From: Acanthornis magna | Taxonomy: Eukaryota; Chordata; Aves; Passeriformes; Acanthizidae | Length of the DNA stretch: 64,000 nt | Assembly (NCBI GenBank): GCA_036785705.1 | Contig: JAWUZG010000137.1 | Span: forward strand, 248,001 to 312,000 | Direction of reading: 5' to 3' | Shown: piece by piece, positions 38,273 through 48,915 of the stretch | Numbering within the stretch: position 1 is the first letter of the stretch | Layout of the letters: each line of letters begins with the position of its first letter | Program-made: the position numbers and the translations under genes | Notes under the pieces: model-generated | What the model was told of the DNA's origin: nothing | The model's database searches: none | What the model saw: the letters and a program-made list of their open reading frames with translations, nothing else

Positions 38273-38985
38273 TTGTCTTTAGATGAAACCAACACTCTTC
38301 TTTTCATAGGAGAATTTTTTTTCCTGACAGAATTACTTTCCATTGAATTAGCTTTTCATACCCTGTATTGTTATTACATGTATACTTAATACACACTGAG
38401 ATTTTTACTGAACTGTCTAATCACATACCACATTAAGAACATCTGAAGAACATACAAGAAACACATTTAAAGTAATAGAGAACTCACTCCCTGGTACTTG
38501 ACATCTTAGCTTACACAGGTGTAAGACTGTACATGAACCTAAGCAAAGTGAGTGTAAAGTATACATGAAGCACTGTCAACACCTTCAGCTCACACTGAAA
38601 CACATTTCCTCTATTTGTTAATCAAATGGCACAAGATGCTATGGAAATCTGAACCCAGATTTTTAACATTTCTGTAAGAATTTTGGAGATTATTATGGAA
38701 ATTAAAGAGATGGTTTTGAAGGTTTATGAATTTTCTTTTGTATCATTAGGCGATACTTCCTTCAAGACAGCTGTTCCATCTTTTTCACACCATATCATTC
38801 TGTCACAAGCAAGGACATCTATGATCAGTGTCTTGGACAAGGCTGGAATCAAAAAAGACCTTCAAAGCAAAGCAGTGTCTGAAAATGGAGCTGCCAAATG
38901 CCAAGTGACTTGCTTTCTAAAGAGACAATACAGGTACATGGTTCAATCTTGGTCACTGGTAAAATTTCTATTGCAATGTGCAATC
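38273..38985. other. 713-bp unique segment between two LTRs, containing an exon-like interval
   Basis: This is AT-rich single-copy-looking DNA between the ERVL-type and ERVK-type LTRs. It holds a 103-codon plus-strand open frame (38683-38994) whose centre is bounded by splice-site-like signals (see 38750-38933). Nothing else was recognised. Confidence 0.5.
38750..38933 (+). other. Candidate internal coding exon, unknown protein
   Basis: The acceptor is a T-rich tract ending in TCATTAG (AG at 38748-38749), and the donor is ATACAG/gtacat (GT at 38934). The 184 bases between them are open in one frame only, entered after one base of a split codon and left after two. The frame reads DTSFKTAVPSFSHH at its start and AKCQVTCFLKRQYR at its end, with several K, S and Q residues and no low-complexity bias. 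I do not recognise the protein. At an estimated stop frequency near 6 percent per codon, a 61-codon frame open between two good splice signals is unusual but not decisive. It ends 58 bases left of the ERVK-type LTR. Confidence 0.25.
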
Positions 38986-39529
38986 GGGAACTAACGCGGG
39001 GTGGTAGTGGGGTGAGATTTGGTCTCTGCGCGCTCTGAAAGTGTCTCTATTTGCCCAGAGAGACTCTGGCCAGTACAGCGGTACCGTGCAAGCAGACCTT
39101 TTCTCTCACCCGTGCTGGTGGATGGCACAATCACACACACACCCCAGAGCTTTGATGGCTTGTGCGTTACCAGAGACAAAGAACCAGAGGGCTCAGTCAC
39201 GTGGAGTTCCGAGGACGGTTTATGCTCAAAGGGTCCAACAGCGAAAGAGGAAGAACCACTCTGAGTGACCACAGATATAGAGATCTAGGTCCAATAGGGT
39301 TGGGGAGAAGGAGGGGAAATACAATGACAACCAATGGGAAGAAGGGAGGGGCGGAGTCAGGGACCAGGTCAAGGCCAATCAGCATAGGAGGATTAACATA
39401 CCTTAGGGAGAGACCACCCAAGCAACACTCAGAGGTTTTTTCACACCTCAGAGTTGTTCCACCAGTTTGCTGCTGCTCTGGGAACCTTTCGGCTTCTCCG
39501 AGATGTTTTCAGCCACCGCAACAGGGAAC
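38986..39529 (-). mobile_element. Solo LTR, ERVK-type, minus strand, with 6-bp target duplication
   Basis: A 532-base GC-richer element (38992-39523) is bounded by identical GGGAAC hexamers at 38986-38991 and 39524-39529. On the minus strand it starts TGTTGCGGTGG and ends in CCACCCCGCGTTA, giving imperfect terminal inverted repeats. Minus-strand promoter features are in LTR order. ATTGG (CCAAT-type) motifs lie opposite 39374-39380, 39331-39335 and about 39283-39290. A TATA-like CTATATC lies opposite 39271-39279, and an R/U5-like part runs to 38992. A 6-bp duplication is typical of ERVK/beta-like integrases, while ERVL elements make 5 bp. There is no primer-binding site or coding region, so this is a solo LTR. 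Open frames inside it (39019-39542 on plus, 38991-39272 on minus) are incidental. The exact family name was not recognised. Confidence 0.82.
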
Positions 39530-40395
39530 AAGTGGCAGTTGAGGTCTGGATTTGCACAAAGATTCCTAGGATATCTGCAACCAACATATATGCTAATCAA
39601 AGTAGCTGCAAAACTCCCTTAAAGACCAGTGGTCAGGATGAACATGCTCTCCCTTTCATGTCTTCATCCAATGAGATTCATGAATAAAATCCTTCTCTAG
39701 AGAATCTTATTTGGACCTCAGCTGCATAACAAAATAGCTCACAGTTAGCCATTGGGCTGGCAGCTCATGTAAAACCTGAGAAAGGACGAGTGTAATCAGG
39801 GTGACAGCAAAAGTCATTGTGCCTATACCCACTTATTTCCACCACGACCCCTCCCAGTTCACTGAGAACAGTCAGGAGAATCAGGACATGATCACAGCTG
39901 TCTCTTTATGTGAGCTTGAGGACAGCAAATATTGATGCTGAAGTTTCTTAGGCTGTAGTAGATGTTTCCTGTGTCACATCCCAAATATTTTGGCATTTGA
40001 GGGGATTTAGAACAACTTGCTAAAGACAGCAAAGCTTTATGAGTGCTGTGCAGTCTGAGCACACTGAGACAGACCAAGGACACTGTCAAAGGCCTCGCTT
40101 AGTCAAGAGCTCCCTCACCACCAAAGTTTTCTCCCCTAGCTCTGCATCAAGGGCACAACTATAAGCACTGATTGTATTATTCAGGCATTATGCTTGAACT
40201 ACAGAAGGAATTGAGCAGTGTGCTTTTATTTTTCATGAATATTTTGCTCTTATCCTACCCAGTGATTATTGCACTGTTCTTGTTCAGGGGATTTCTGTTT
40301 TCTTCTGTGCTCCTCAAAATAGTCAGTTCTCATTTTCAAGGAGACTGATCCCTGTCATCCCATTAGAGTCTTCCTCTTATCCACCCCCCACGCAG

Positions 40396-40461
40396 CAGAG
40401 AGGAGAAAACCCACATGATCTTTTAGGTGCTTACAGAGAGAATATTCAAATGAAAGGAGAG
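40396..40461 (+). other. Candidate 66-base internal exon, unknown protein
   Basis: A very pyrimidine-rich tract with a CGCAG acceptor (AG at 40394-40395) is followed 66 bases later by a good donor GAG/gtgaga (GT at 40462). Only one of three frames is open, phase 0 to phase 0, reading QRGENPHDLLGAY at its start. It is short, so chance is likely, and the protein is not recognised. Confidence 0.13.
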
Positions 40462-40936
40462 GTGAGAGCCTGGTTGAATGCTTGTTGTAGCTGGAGATAG
40501 TCTTGGAGAAAACGAATGTTTTCTCCACACCCTCCAAACTGATGCAAGAAAAGCAGAGCACGGTTTTTCTGTGACATGAGTGAGCCTTCAGTGGTGACTG
40601 AAGGAGTGATACATAGGAGGTAGACTAGTGGCTTCTATGAAATATAGGAAAGATCACTGTTAGACCAAGGTTTGAAAACCACCTTAATACAAACTGCACA
40701 GTGTGGACAGAAAAAACTTTCCACAATTATGTAGCCCTGCAGCACCAAAGTACACTTTATTGAAAAGTAAAACACTCTCCTCCATTCACTTTTATGTTAT
40801 AGCTCTTGTCCATTTCAAAGTACTTATTGCATAAATGCTGCAATAGAAATGAAAATATCATTGCAGAACAGGGTTTGCCAATGTAATTTTATACCAGGAT
40901 AAATCTCTATGGTTTGTTGAGCTCTCCCTCCTAAGT

Positions 40937-40961
40937 AAAAAAAAAAAAAAAAAAAAAAAAA
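40937..40961. repeat. poly-A run, 25 bases
   Basis: An uninterrupted A run on the plus strand. No retroposed body was recognised to its left, so it is annotated as a homopolymer only. Confidence 0.9.
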
Positions 40962-43907
40962 TTAGTTTAAACTGGGAATGGACATAAATTGTTGATCTGG
41001 GTAAAACCTGCAGTGTTGAACATTGTCAAGTCTTCATCAGATCACAATCATAAATTCCTGTGCCTTTGCCAGGAGGTTATGTTCTCTATGGAACTCTTTT
41101 TAGGTTGATTTTTCTACGGAAGTAGAAGATGCCTGATTGGATTCTTCTCCCCCTAAATTTATTAACAAGAGTTTGGTTTGCCTTGATATGAGTGGGAGAG
41201 TGGGTCAGAAGAGCTTTATTTATTAGATTGACTTTATTGCCTTTTCAAAAATAATTATCAGGAAACAGAAGGCAGAGACTTGGCAATGCTACTGGTCCAC
41301 AAGCATTTTAATCAGTAAAGTTGATGAAACAACAGGGTTTCCATTGTTGCATCTTGAAATGGACTGACATTTGCCAGCAAACAACCTTTTTAAGTTCAGG
41401 CACTGCATTAAAAAGAGGATTATAAAGGTCATCACTAGAATTAAGGAGGAAAACTGTTATTCAGCATTTAAATTACCGAGCTTACATGAGCAACAGTAAA
41501 AAAAACTAGACACAAATTAGTACTATTGAATGTCCCTAAATATCTATTCAGCAGCTTTGAAAAGTGATTTGTGTTTGTGTACTGTCATAAAATTGGAAGC
41601 ATTCATGTAAATTTACCATTTTTTCTCTACTTTCTCAAAATATTACTTCCAAAGAATTTTCTCAGTGCAAAATGTAGGACCTTGAATGTTCTCCTTATTA
41701 GTCTGATTATACCCCTATTAGCATTTTTCTGCACTTTTTTCCTTGCTGTGGACATGTGTAATTTATTGAAAGCATTCTCACAATTTACAATCTAAAGTAA
41801 TAAACAGCAAGGCAACTTCCACAAAATTTTTCTATTTTTAATTATCCCACAGAGACCATGAGTATTAAATGCTGTGTTACTCTAAAGATCACTTAAGGCA
41901 TGCCATTATTTAATAAGGCAGCCATACAGTATACATAAAATAGTAGTCGTGTGGTCATCACTACAAGAAAAGGAAGAGCCATGTGTTACAGATATGGTGA
42001 GTTCTATAGACGCTGTTGAACATGGATAAGGCTTTTATCTAAATATTAGAAGTGAATAATATTTATCTTCCTTCCTATATCTATGACAAAGAATGTTTTA
42101 AACAAAGTTATATTTTTGTATCTCTCTTAAGTGCTAAGTGAAAGAAAATGTGGGGATGCTGTCAAGATAAAATCGTGGTTTTCATTGACTGCAGTCTCAA
42201 AGGCAGCAGGTAGAGTGCAAAACATTCTTTTAAACCCTGTTTTTATTTCCCCTGCTCTCCTATTGTCTAAGTCATGATTTAAACAAAGCAAAACAAAACC
42301 ACAGTCCAAAAGCTTCAACAAACCAAGCAGCTCATCTCTGAGCCCAAGTTGCATTTATCATGGTAACAGAGATATTGCTCTATGGATTTCAGCAGTATTC
42401 AGCTGTCACGTCCACTCACATGAACTGATAAAGCCATAATGGATGAAAGACAGCAATAGATTTATGAGTTTGCCAGAGTGGAGTGGAACCACTGAAAATG
42501 CACTTATTAAAAGTCTGCAAATTTTCACAAGGACTTGCTTGCCTTAATATATGTGAGAATAAGTTTGATTTCGCTCAGAATTAATATGCTTTGAAATTAA
42601 AATGAGTTTCACTTGCTGCCTCCAGAAGGTCTGCTGACATTTTTAGTGTACCATCTAAGGCTACAGGGTAAAAATACAAAAAAAAGAAAATAAGATAAAT
42701 TTTCCATAATTTGCACAATTAATGTATGTGATGAGGTCAAAATCAATTCATTTTAGAAAAATGTCAATTTGGTATAATTTGGACCATACTTTTCATTTTC
42801 ACACATCAATATTCACTATCAATACTGTAGTCAAAGAAATCTGAGTAACATATTGATAAAGAGATAAATTTCTTAAATACCTATTCATGTTGACAAACTT
42901 CTTCATTCCCTCCCTTGTCACCTACCCACACTGCAACTGTGAAGACAATCTCTGTGTAATATGAGGATATGACACTAAACACATACCTCAGATGACAATA
43001 TAATAGACATACTTCCGCTTCCAGGAGAGAAATACATCTAATTATAGAACTGCAGGCTTCCACCTGGACCACACTATGGGCCAATTTTGTGAAACTGCAT
43101 GTAACATGAGATACTTACAATAAATTTAGAACAGCAGCAAAAAATGTTTTCTGTGGAAGAGAATATATGCTTTATTCCTTTCACACTTTTGCTGAAAGAA
43201 ATAAAGACAAGTTATGGGTTCTTTCTTATTTTCATATAATTCAGTCTTAACTTTCTCAATATTGTTGTAACAACTTTTTCAGATTGAAAAACAAAAACCA
43301 AAACCACATATGAAAACTAGGGAGAATTTGAAGGGAAGGCTCATCTAAGTTGTGAGATTAAAGTCCTGTGTGTATTCTGGAACTCAAAACCAGAGCAAAA
43401 AAATACAATTTTTGAAACAAAATACACAATATACCTTCAAGTGAGAATTTCTCATTCCCATAATATTTTAAATCTGTGTTTACATTTCACAAAAGATATT
43501 GTTTTAAGTAAAGAGTGGCATAAAGCAGAGTTCCTCTGCTGTTTTTTTGCTGCACACTGTAAGTAGACCACAGCCAGTAAAAAAATTAAGTTTGACTTCC
43601 ACAGTCAGCGTATGTATTCTGTACTTAATTATTTTCTTTAGCAGATGCTGTGCTGACATTTCAACTGTCTGACTTGTCACCTCCAGAGAGTGTGTAATTC
43701 TCCCCAAAGGAGGTCCAGGAAGAAAAAAAGGAGACATAGAACCAGTGAAAGGTAAGCACAGAATAATCACCCTTGCTATTAAATCAAAACTTAATTTTGA
43801 AGAATATCTACTGAAGAAATTAGACAACAAAAAAAAAAAATCGGGGAGGCAAAAATAGTCCATAACAAACCAGAAGGGTATAACATCAGTTCATGTTAAC
43901 ACAGGGG

Positions 43908-43933
43908 TAAGTTCATACGCTAAGTTCATACGC
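43908..43933. repeat. Perfect 13-bp tandem duplication
   Basis: The unit TAAGTTCATACGC occurs twice in direct succession with no mismatch. It looks like a recent slippage-type duplication in unique DNA. Confidence 0.95.
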
Positions 43934-45289
43934 TTAGAATGCTAAAACAAGTACTGAAATGAAAAAAACCACAGGATAGCATAGAATTGCAAATGAGGGA
44001 GATTGCATACACTTAAAGATGAATATAGTGAAATAGGATCTTCATTCATTAGGAGAAAACACTTTCAAAGAAAGAAATTGGGTAGTATTTGGCCTCTGTT
44101 TTACCAGAGACTGCAAACATTATAAATTTGGAGGCTAAAATGCCATTCAAAGACTCAAAGCAGGTACTTTAAAAACAGGAGACTGAAATTTAGATTGCCT
44201 TACATTTCAATGGCTTAAGCACTGTTCAAAGCTAATTGCTGTTTGAAAGACTCTTGTTTATTTCAGTGTCTCTTACGGTAGGCCTTTGCTTGCTATGTAT
44301 AAAACCTTGATTTGCTGAATGACTGGGCAAGATAAATCCATGTTAAAAGTCAACTTCTCTTGGATGGCAACTGTCAGGGAGGCAGGGAGAAAAGCTCTTC
44401 CAGGCAGAGGGAGATTTTCTTGAATGCAATAAGCAATCCTCAAAGCTGAAAAAGCTTCCGTTGAGCGATGTTTCTGTCTCTATACCCTAAGGACATCCAG
44501 GAGATTTTCCCAGTAGACTCATCTGAGCTTGAGAGCTGAATTCAGCACATGTAAGGATACATGGGACATATACAGAACAACACACAGAGTCAAAAGGTCT
44601 TAAAAGCATTACCCAGATTAGCATGCAAATGTGGCAACAGGACAGTAATCCTCTCCCTTCTGTGTGCTGGAATCTGTTTTGTTTTCAGTGTGAGTTGAAT
44701 GCTTATAGAGAGTAGAACTGTTGTCTTCATTGTCATGAAAAGTACTCAGGTGTCAGAATGGTCTCTCATTTTATTTATTTTGGCATGGAGACTTTGGGAT
44801 CAGGAGGAAGGTTAAGGTGTATTCTTTCTTTTTTATTTATTTTGAGTATATTTGTTTATCACAAATTTTATTATACTACATGTAATATTCAAATAAAAAT
44901 CTAAACATTTTTTTAAGATTATAACTATTTATTTTAAAGTTCTTATCTCTAAACTGTGTTGTGCTTAAGTAACACAGACTGCGAATTTGCTATTGAAAAT
45001 TGCCATGTGTTCCTTGACATTCACACTAAACTGTGAGAGGAGTTGCGTGTTTTCTCTGACATGATTGCTCAGTGCAAAAACACAGGACTGGAGGACATTC
45101 CTCGGTCATAAGATTAAGTCTTTTGATATCACAAGCAATCACAATCTGTATTGCAGTATAATTATTTCCTGTTAAAGAAGTTTTGTGTTTCATTCACACT
45201 GCTTTTACCAAAAGATCACTTCAGAATCTTATTCCCTGAAGATTACTGAAGTCACAGTCTCAATTTATTCACAGTTTATTTATCCCTCC

Positions 45290-46000
45290 CACTGCATTCA
45301 TAAACATCTGTTACATCGCTTCTTAGCCTTTGTTTGGCTAACTTAAACAGGCTGTGCTCCTTTACTTTCCAGTAGACTCCTTTTCCCCTCATCAAGTGAG
45401 ATTGAATTCATTTATCATGTATTTAGTATTTAAAATCATGTCTCCCCACTATTTTGTAGAATGGCTTTAATACTTCTACATCTTTGCTAGAAATGTCTTG
45501 TCTGAGACAGCTTAGGACTGCATTTGCCATTTTCGTATCAGCACTTCAATCATTCTGCATTTGATTAATGTAGCTGTTCTTTCTTCTGTGACATTTTTAA
45601 CTGATGAGCTTTCAGCTTCTGGAATAATTTTTTATTAGTCACAAAGAATGGAACTTTAAATTTTGTACTGCTTAATTTCATCTCCTTTCTACCTCAGCTG
45701 TCCACAGGCTGCTTAAGGCCTTTTTATATAATTCCAGTCCTCTAAAGAATTCAAGCTGTTTCCTCCTTCATAAAGATTCACTAGGACACTTCCATTTGCT
45801 ATTTGTGAAAATGCAAATTAAACCAGTGTCATTAGCTTCTTTATAAACACAAATAACTCTAGCCCAAACCTGCTTCTTACTAGGTCCTTACCTACTCTAC
45901 AATTCTTCTACAATTCTTCATTACTTCCACTGCATTTATTAGTAAATTTCCTAAGTGATGTCATAGTAAACACTTTCCCAGCTGACAGACTAGATTAATT
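45290..46000 (-). mobile_element. Very old CR1/L3-like LINE remnant, minus strand
   Basis: The plus strand shows the antisense phrases of an old CR1/L3-clade element in the expected order. 'cgcttcttagcc...gctaacttaaacaggctg' (45318-45354) corresponds to the family's 'cttctccaggctaaacagcccc' block. 'ggactgcatttgccatttt' (45511-45529) corresponds to its 'aacactgcattagcctttttt'. 'ttaatttcatctcctttc' (45672-45689) and 'cctttttatataattccagtcctc' (45719-45742) correspond to the region upstream of the RT end. 'aaattaaaccagtgtcatt' (45815-45833) corresponds to its 'ttggtgtcatctgcaaattt' area. Identity is low and indels are frequent, so this is inference from motif order. No frame is open. Confidence 0.5.
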
Positions 46001-47905
46001 TCATGTTTTTAATCTAAAATACAGGTTATTACTACATTTCACAATCTACCTATGAAAAATACAGAATGTACATTACCATATTTTCATCTGTACTTATTTA
46101 ATTAAAAATTGCTTCCTTATTTGTGTTCACTTCAAACTAATGAGATGGTAATTACCAGCAGAGCAATAAAAGAATGCAAGCTTTTATGTACTGTCAATAA
46201 AATTCAGATTCAATTTTCTCTCCTTGATTTTAGAAGGGTCAGGCCTGAGTGCTAAGCTCCCTCTTTCTTTTTGAATTCTGTCAAATTTTATTTTCTCATG
46301 TATCAGTCTCATTCTTTCTCAGCACTGGTTTTATCAGTAATATTCTAGTTTTAATACTAATCCTAGATTTCAAGGCTGAATATCAGGTAGATGAGTATTT
46401 CCTTGCTACATAATTATTACCATTTTTTTTCTGTTGTGACAAACTGCTTTTTTTAAGCATCTGCTTCTTGTTCACAAGTTTCAGGAGACAGCATTAATAT
46501 TGTAAGTACTGTGCAAACACATAGAAAATCAAAATAAAACATTTTCACAGAAGTTTCAAGAAATGTTGTCTTTGTTTCCTTTGCTAATAACATATATACT
46601 ATTTGAAAAGAAAAAATAATGACTACAAAAAAAAACAACTGCTTTTTCCCTTAAATCCCAGACTGGAATGCAATAGTTGGAACTTCTTTTCTTTCTTGTA
46701 TTTGGCTTTTAAAGCAATTTAGATGTCATAGAAACATCATACTTATGTCTGACTTGAGAAGGACTTTAGGTATTTGGAAGTAAGAGGAATGCCAGTCTCT
46801 GGTTTACAATTTGCAAAAATTATAAATCAAAATTTTATCGAAACAGATGTACTGTCTTATTTTCTCTTCATTAAAAAACCCAAAGAAACATGGCTTAAAA
46901 TTGAGATGGAAATTACTTAGCTACAATAGTCAAAATAATAAAAGAGTATCACATTTGATACCTACTTTTTCAGCTCCTTGTAGCACATGAAGCATATGTT
47001 TGTTTTTTCTGTTTGTTTTATTTTGGCAGGGCCTGTGAGGGATTTTTTCATTCCTCCATTGATATGTTGCAGAATAAAAATCACTCAACGAAGTGATGAA
47101 CAGTGCTGTGAATCAAAACAAGCAAGGTGTCCCAAGTTGAATATTGTTTCAACATATATCCCTGAGCAAGAAAACGGCATTTTGCAGAGAGGGCTGAGGT
47201 GTCTTTAAGAATGACATCAAATCTACTCCCTTTCCTAGATTCCAAACAACTTTTCTTCCCATTGTATATGCATTGCAATGCAAACTTGATTTTTTCTTAA
47301 TCTCTTTTTAATGTTGAATCAGGGGATATGATGAATTAATCTATTTTAAAAACAGAAATATATGTATCTTCAAAAAGCAAGATGTCTGACTGTGTCTAAC
47401 TAAATTGCCTTCTTAATCCTATGCAAACTTCAGCTACACGGCAATGTGTGGATTTGGTTGAAGATAAAATTAATCCCTGTTTACACATATCACGTAATTC
47501 TATCTCCTTCCCCTGAGGGAGAACATGGAGAATTTGAGAAGCATGAGCAAGCATGCTAATTTTGACAACAACGATGGAGATTTAGTTAATAAATGCTCTG
47601 TGTAACAATAATACTGAAAGTGCTTCAAGTACCACTCAGATCTCAGCCAGACAAGCAGTTCAGCTGAGTATCTTCATTTCAGACACTCTTCTGGGATTTG
47701 AATCAGTCTACATAGCCATCTATTTCCCTCCACAGGCACACAGAGGAACACAAGTCAAAGCCCTCTGTTTGTGAGATCCCTGCCTGTAATGCCAGAGAAT
47801 TCTCTGGCACTCCCTTTTCTACAGCTGTGCTTGCTAACAGATGGAAAATCTGGGAGCACAGTGCCCAAACACTCATATATGTTCCTTGCTCTTGCCATGT
47901 CAAAT
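46001..47905. other. AT-rich unique sequence, no gene identified
   Basis: No domain, RNA gene or mobile element was recognised. A 73-codon plus-strand frame at 46987-47208 contains a T-rich acceptor-like signal ending at 47030 but ends in a stop without a matching family. It is not supported as a gene. Confidence 0.5.
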
Positions 47906-48915
47906 ATCACAGAATCATAGAAAGGCCTGGGTTGGAAGGAACCTTAAAGATCATCTCATTCCAGTCCCACTGTGTTGGGCAGGGACACTTTCCACTCAAC
48001 CAAGTTGTTCAGAGTTCCATCCAACCTGGCCCTGAACACCCCCGCAGACAGGGCACCCAGAGCTTCTCTGAGAAACTTGTTTGTGAGCCTCATCACTCTC
48101 ACAGGAAAGAATTTCTTCCTAAAATCTCATCTATACCTACTCTCTGTCTGTTTGAAGCCATTTTGCCTTGTCCTGTCACTGCATGCACCTGTAAAAAATC
48201 TTTCTCCATCTTTCTGGGAGGCTCCCTTCAGATTCCTCAGAAGGCCACAATTACATCACTCGGAAGCCTTCTGTGTTCCAGGATGAGCAGTCTCTGAGCC
48301 TTTCCCCACAGCAGAGGTGCTCCATCCCTCTGCTCACCTTGGTGCCTCCTCTGGACTCTCTCCAGCAGCTCCATGTCCTTCCTGTGCTGTACCCCAGCGC
48401 TGGGGCAGCTCTGCAGGTGGGGTCTGACAGATTGGGGCAGAGGGGCAGAATCCCCTCCCTGCCCTGCTGCCCACGGGGCTTTGGATGCAGCCCAGGACAC
48501 CCTTGGCTCTCTGGGCTGGCAGTGCCCATGGCTGGCTCGTGTCCAGCTCTCACCCACAGCACCCCAAGCCCTTCTGGGCAGGGCTGCTCTCCATCTCTTC
48601 ATCCCCAGCCTGGGCTGGCACTGGGCTTTGCCCTGACCTGGGTGCAGCACCAGCACTTGGCCTTGTTAAACCTCATGAGATTCCCAGGGGCCTCTTCTCG
48701 AGCTTGTCCAGGTCCCTCTGGATGGCATCCTGTCCATCAGGAGTGTCAGCTGCACCACTCAGCTTGGTGTCATCTGAGAGCTTGCTGAGGGTGCACTCGA
48801 TCCCTTCATCTGTGTCATTAATGAAGATATTAAATGACACTGGCCCCGGTACTGACCCCTGAGGGGACACCACCTGTCACTGAGGCTCATCAGGACTCTG
48901 AGCCATTGAGGACCA
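47906..48915 (-). mobile_element. CR1 LINE, 5'-truncated 3' end, minus strand
   Basis: The plus strand begins with ATCACAGAATCATAGAAAGG (47906-47925), the complement of a CR1 3' terminus with its ATTCTATG-like octamers. The antisense CR1 3' region follows: 'ggttggaaggaaccttaaagatcatc' (47930-47955) and 'aggaaagaatttcttcctaaaatct' (48101-48126). Further right, the minus strand codes for the end of the CR1 reverse transcriptase (48673-48873). It reads [20 protein letters not shown], then the catalytic-site region [10 protein letters not shown], where the family's F-A-D-D has become L-S-D-D, then [11 protein letters not shown]. The frame stops soon after, and the rest is 3' part. 'ggactctgagccattgag' (48893-48910) continues the homology to about 48915. 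This is an inactive, truncated copy of moderate age. The overlapping long frames on both strands between 47827 and 48862 are by-products of its GC content. Confidence 0.93.

Larger units (their letters stand above)
39530..45289. other. AT-rich unique stretch with a possible small exon and simple repeats
   Basis: No recognised gene. It contains an exon-like 66-base interval at 40396-40461, a poly-A run at 40937-40961 and a perfect 13-bp tandem duplication at 43908-43933. A minus-strand 119-codon frame at 43504-43863 is rich in F, L and S from T-rich DNA and has no recognisable domain. Confidence 0.5.

Noticed and set aside
39019..39687. Several GC-rich frames of 74-126 codons on both strands
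   Set aside because: Most lie inside the ERVK-type solo LTR or extend just past it. LTRs do not code for these, and no domain was seen.
43504..43863. 119-codon minus-strand frame
   Set aside because: Composition dominated by F, L and S from T-rich DNA; no domain, no splice or promoter context.
46987..47208. 73-codon plus-strand frame following a T-rich acceptor-like signal (GGCAG at 47026-47030)
   Set aside because: No ATG-based or donor-based gene structure and no protein similarity that I recognise. It could only be a terminal exon, and there is no upstream partner in phase.
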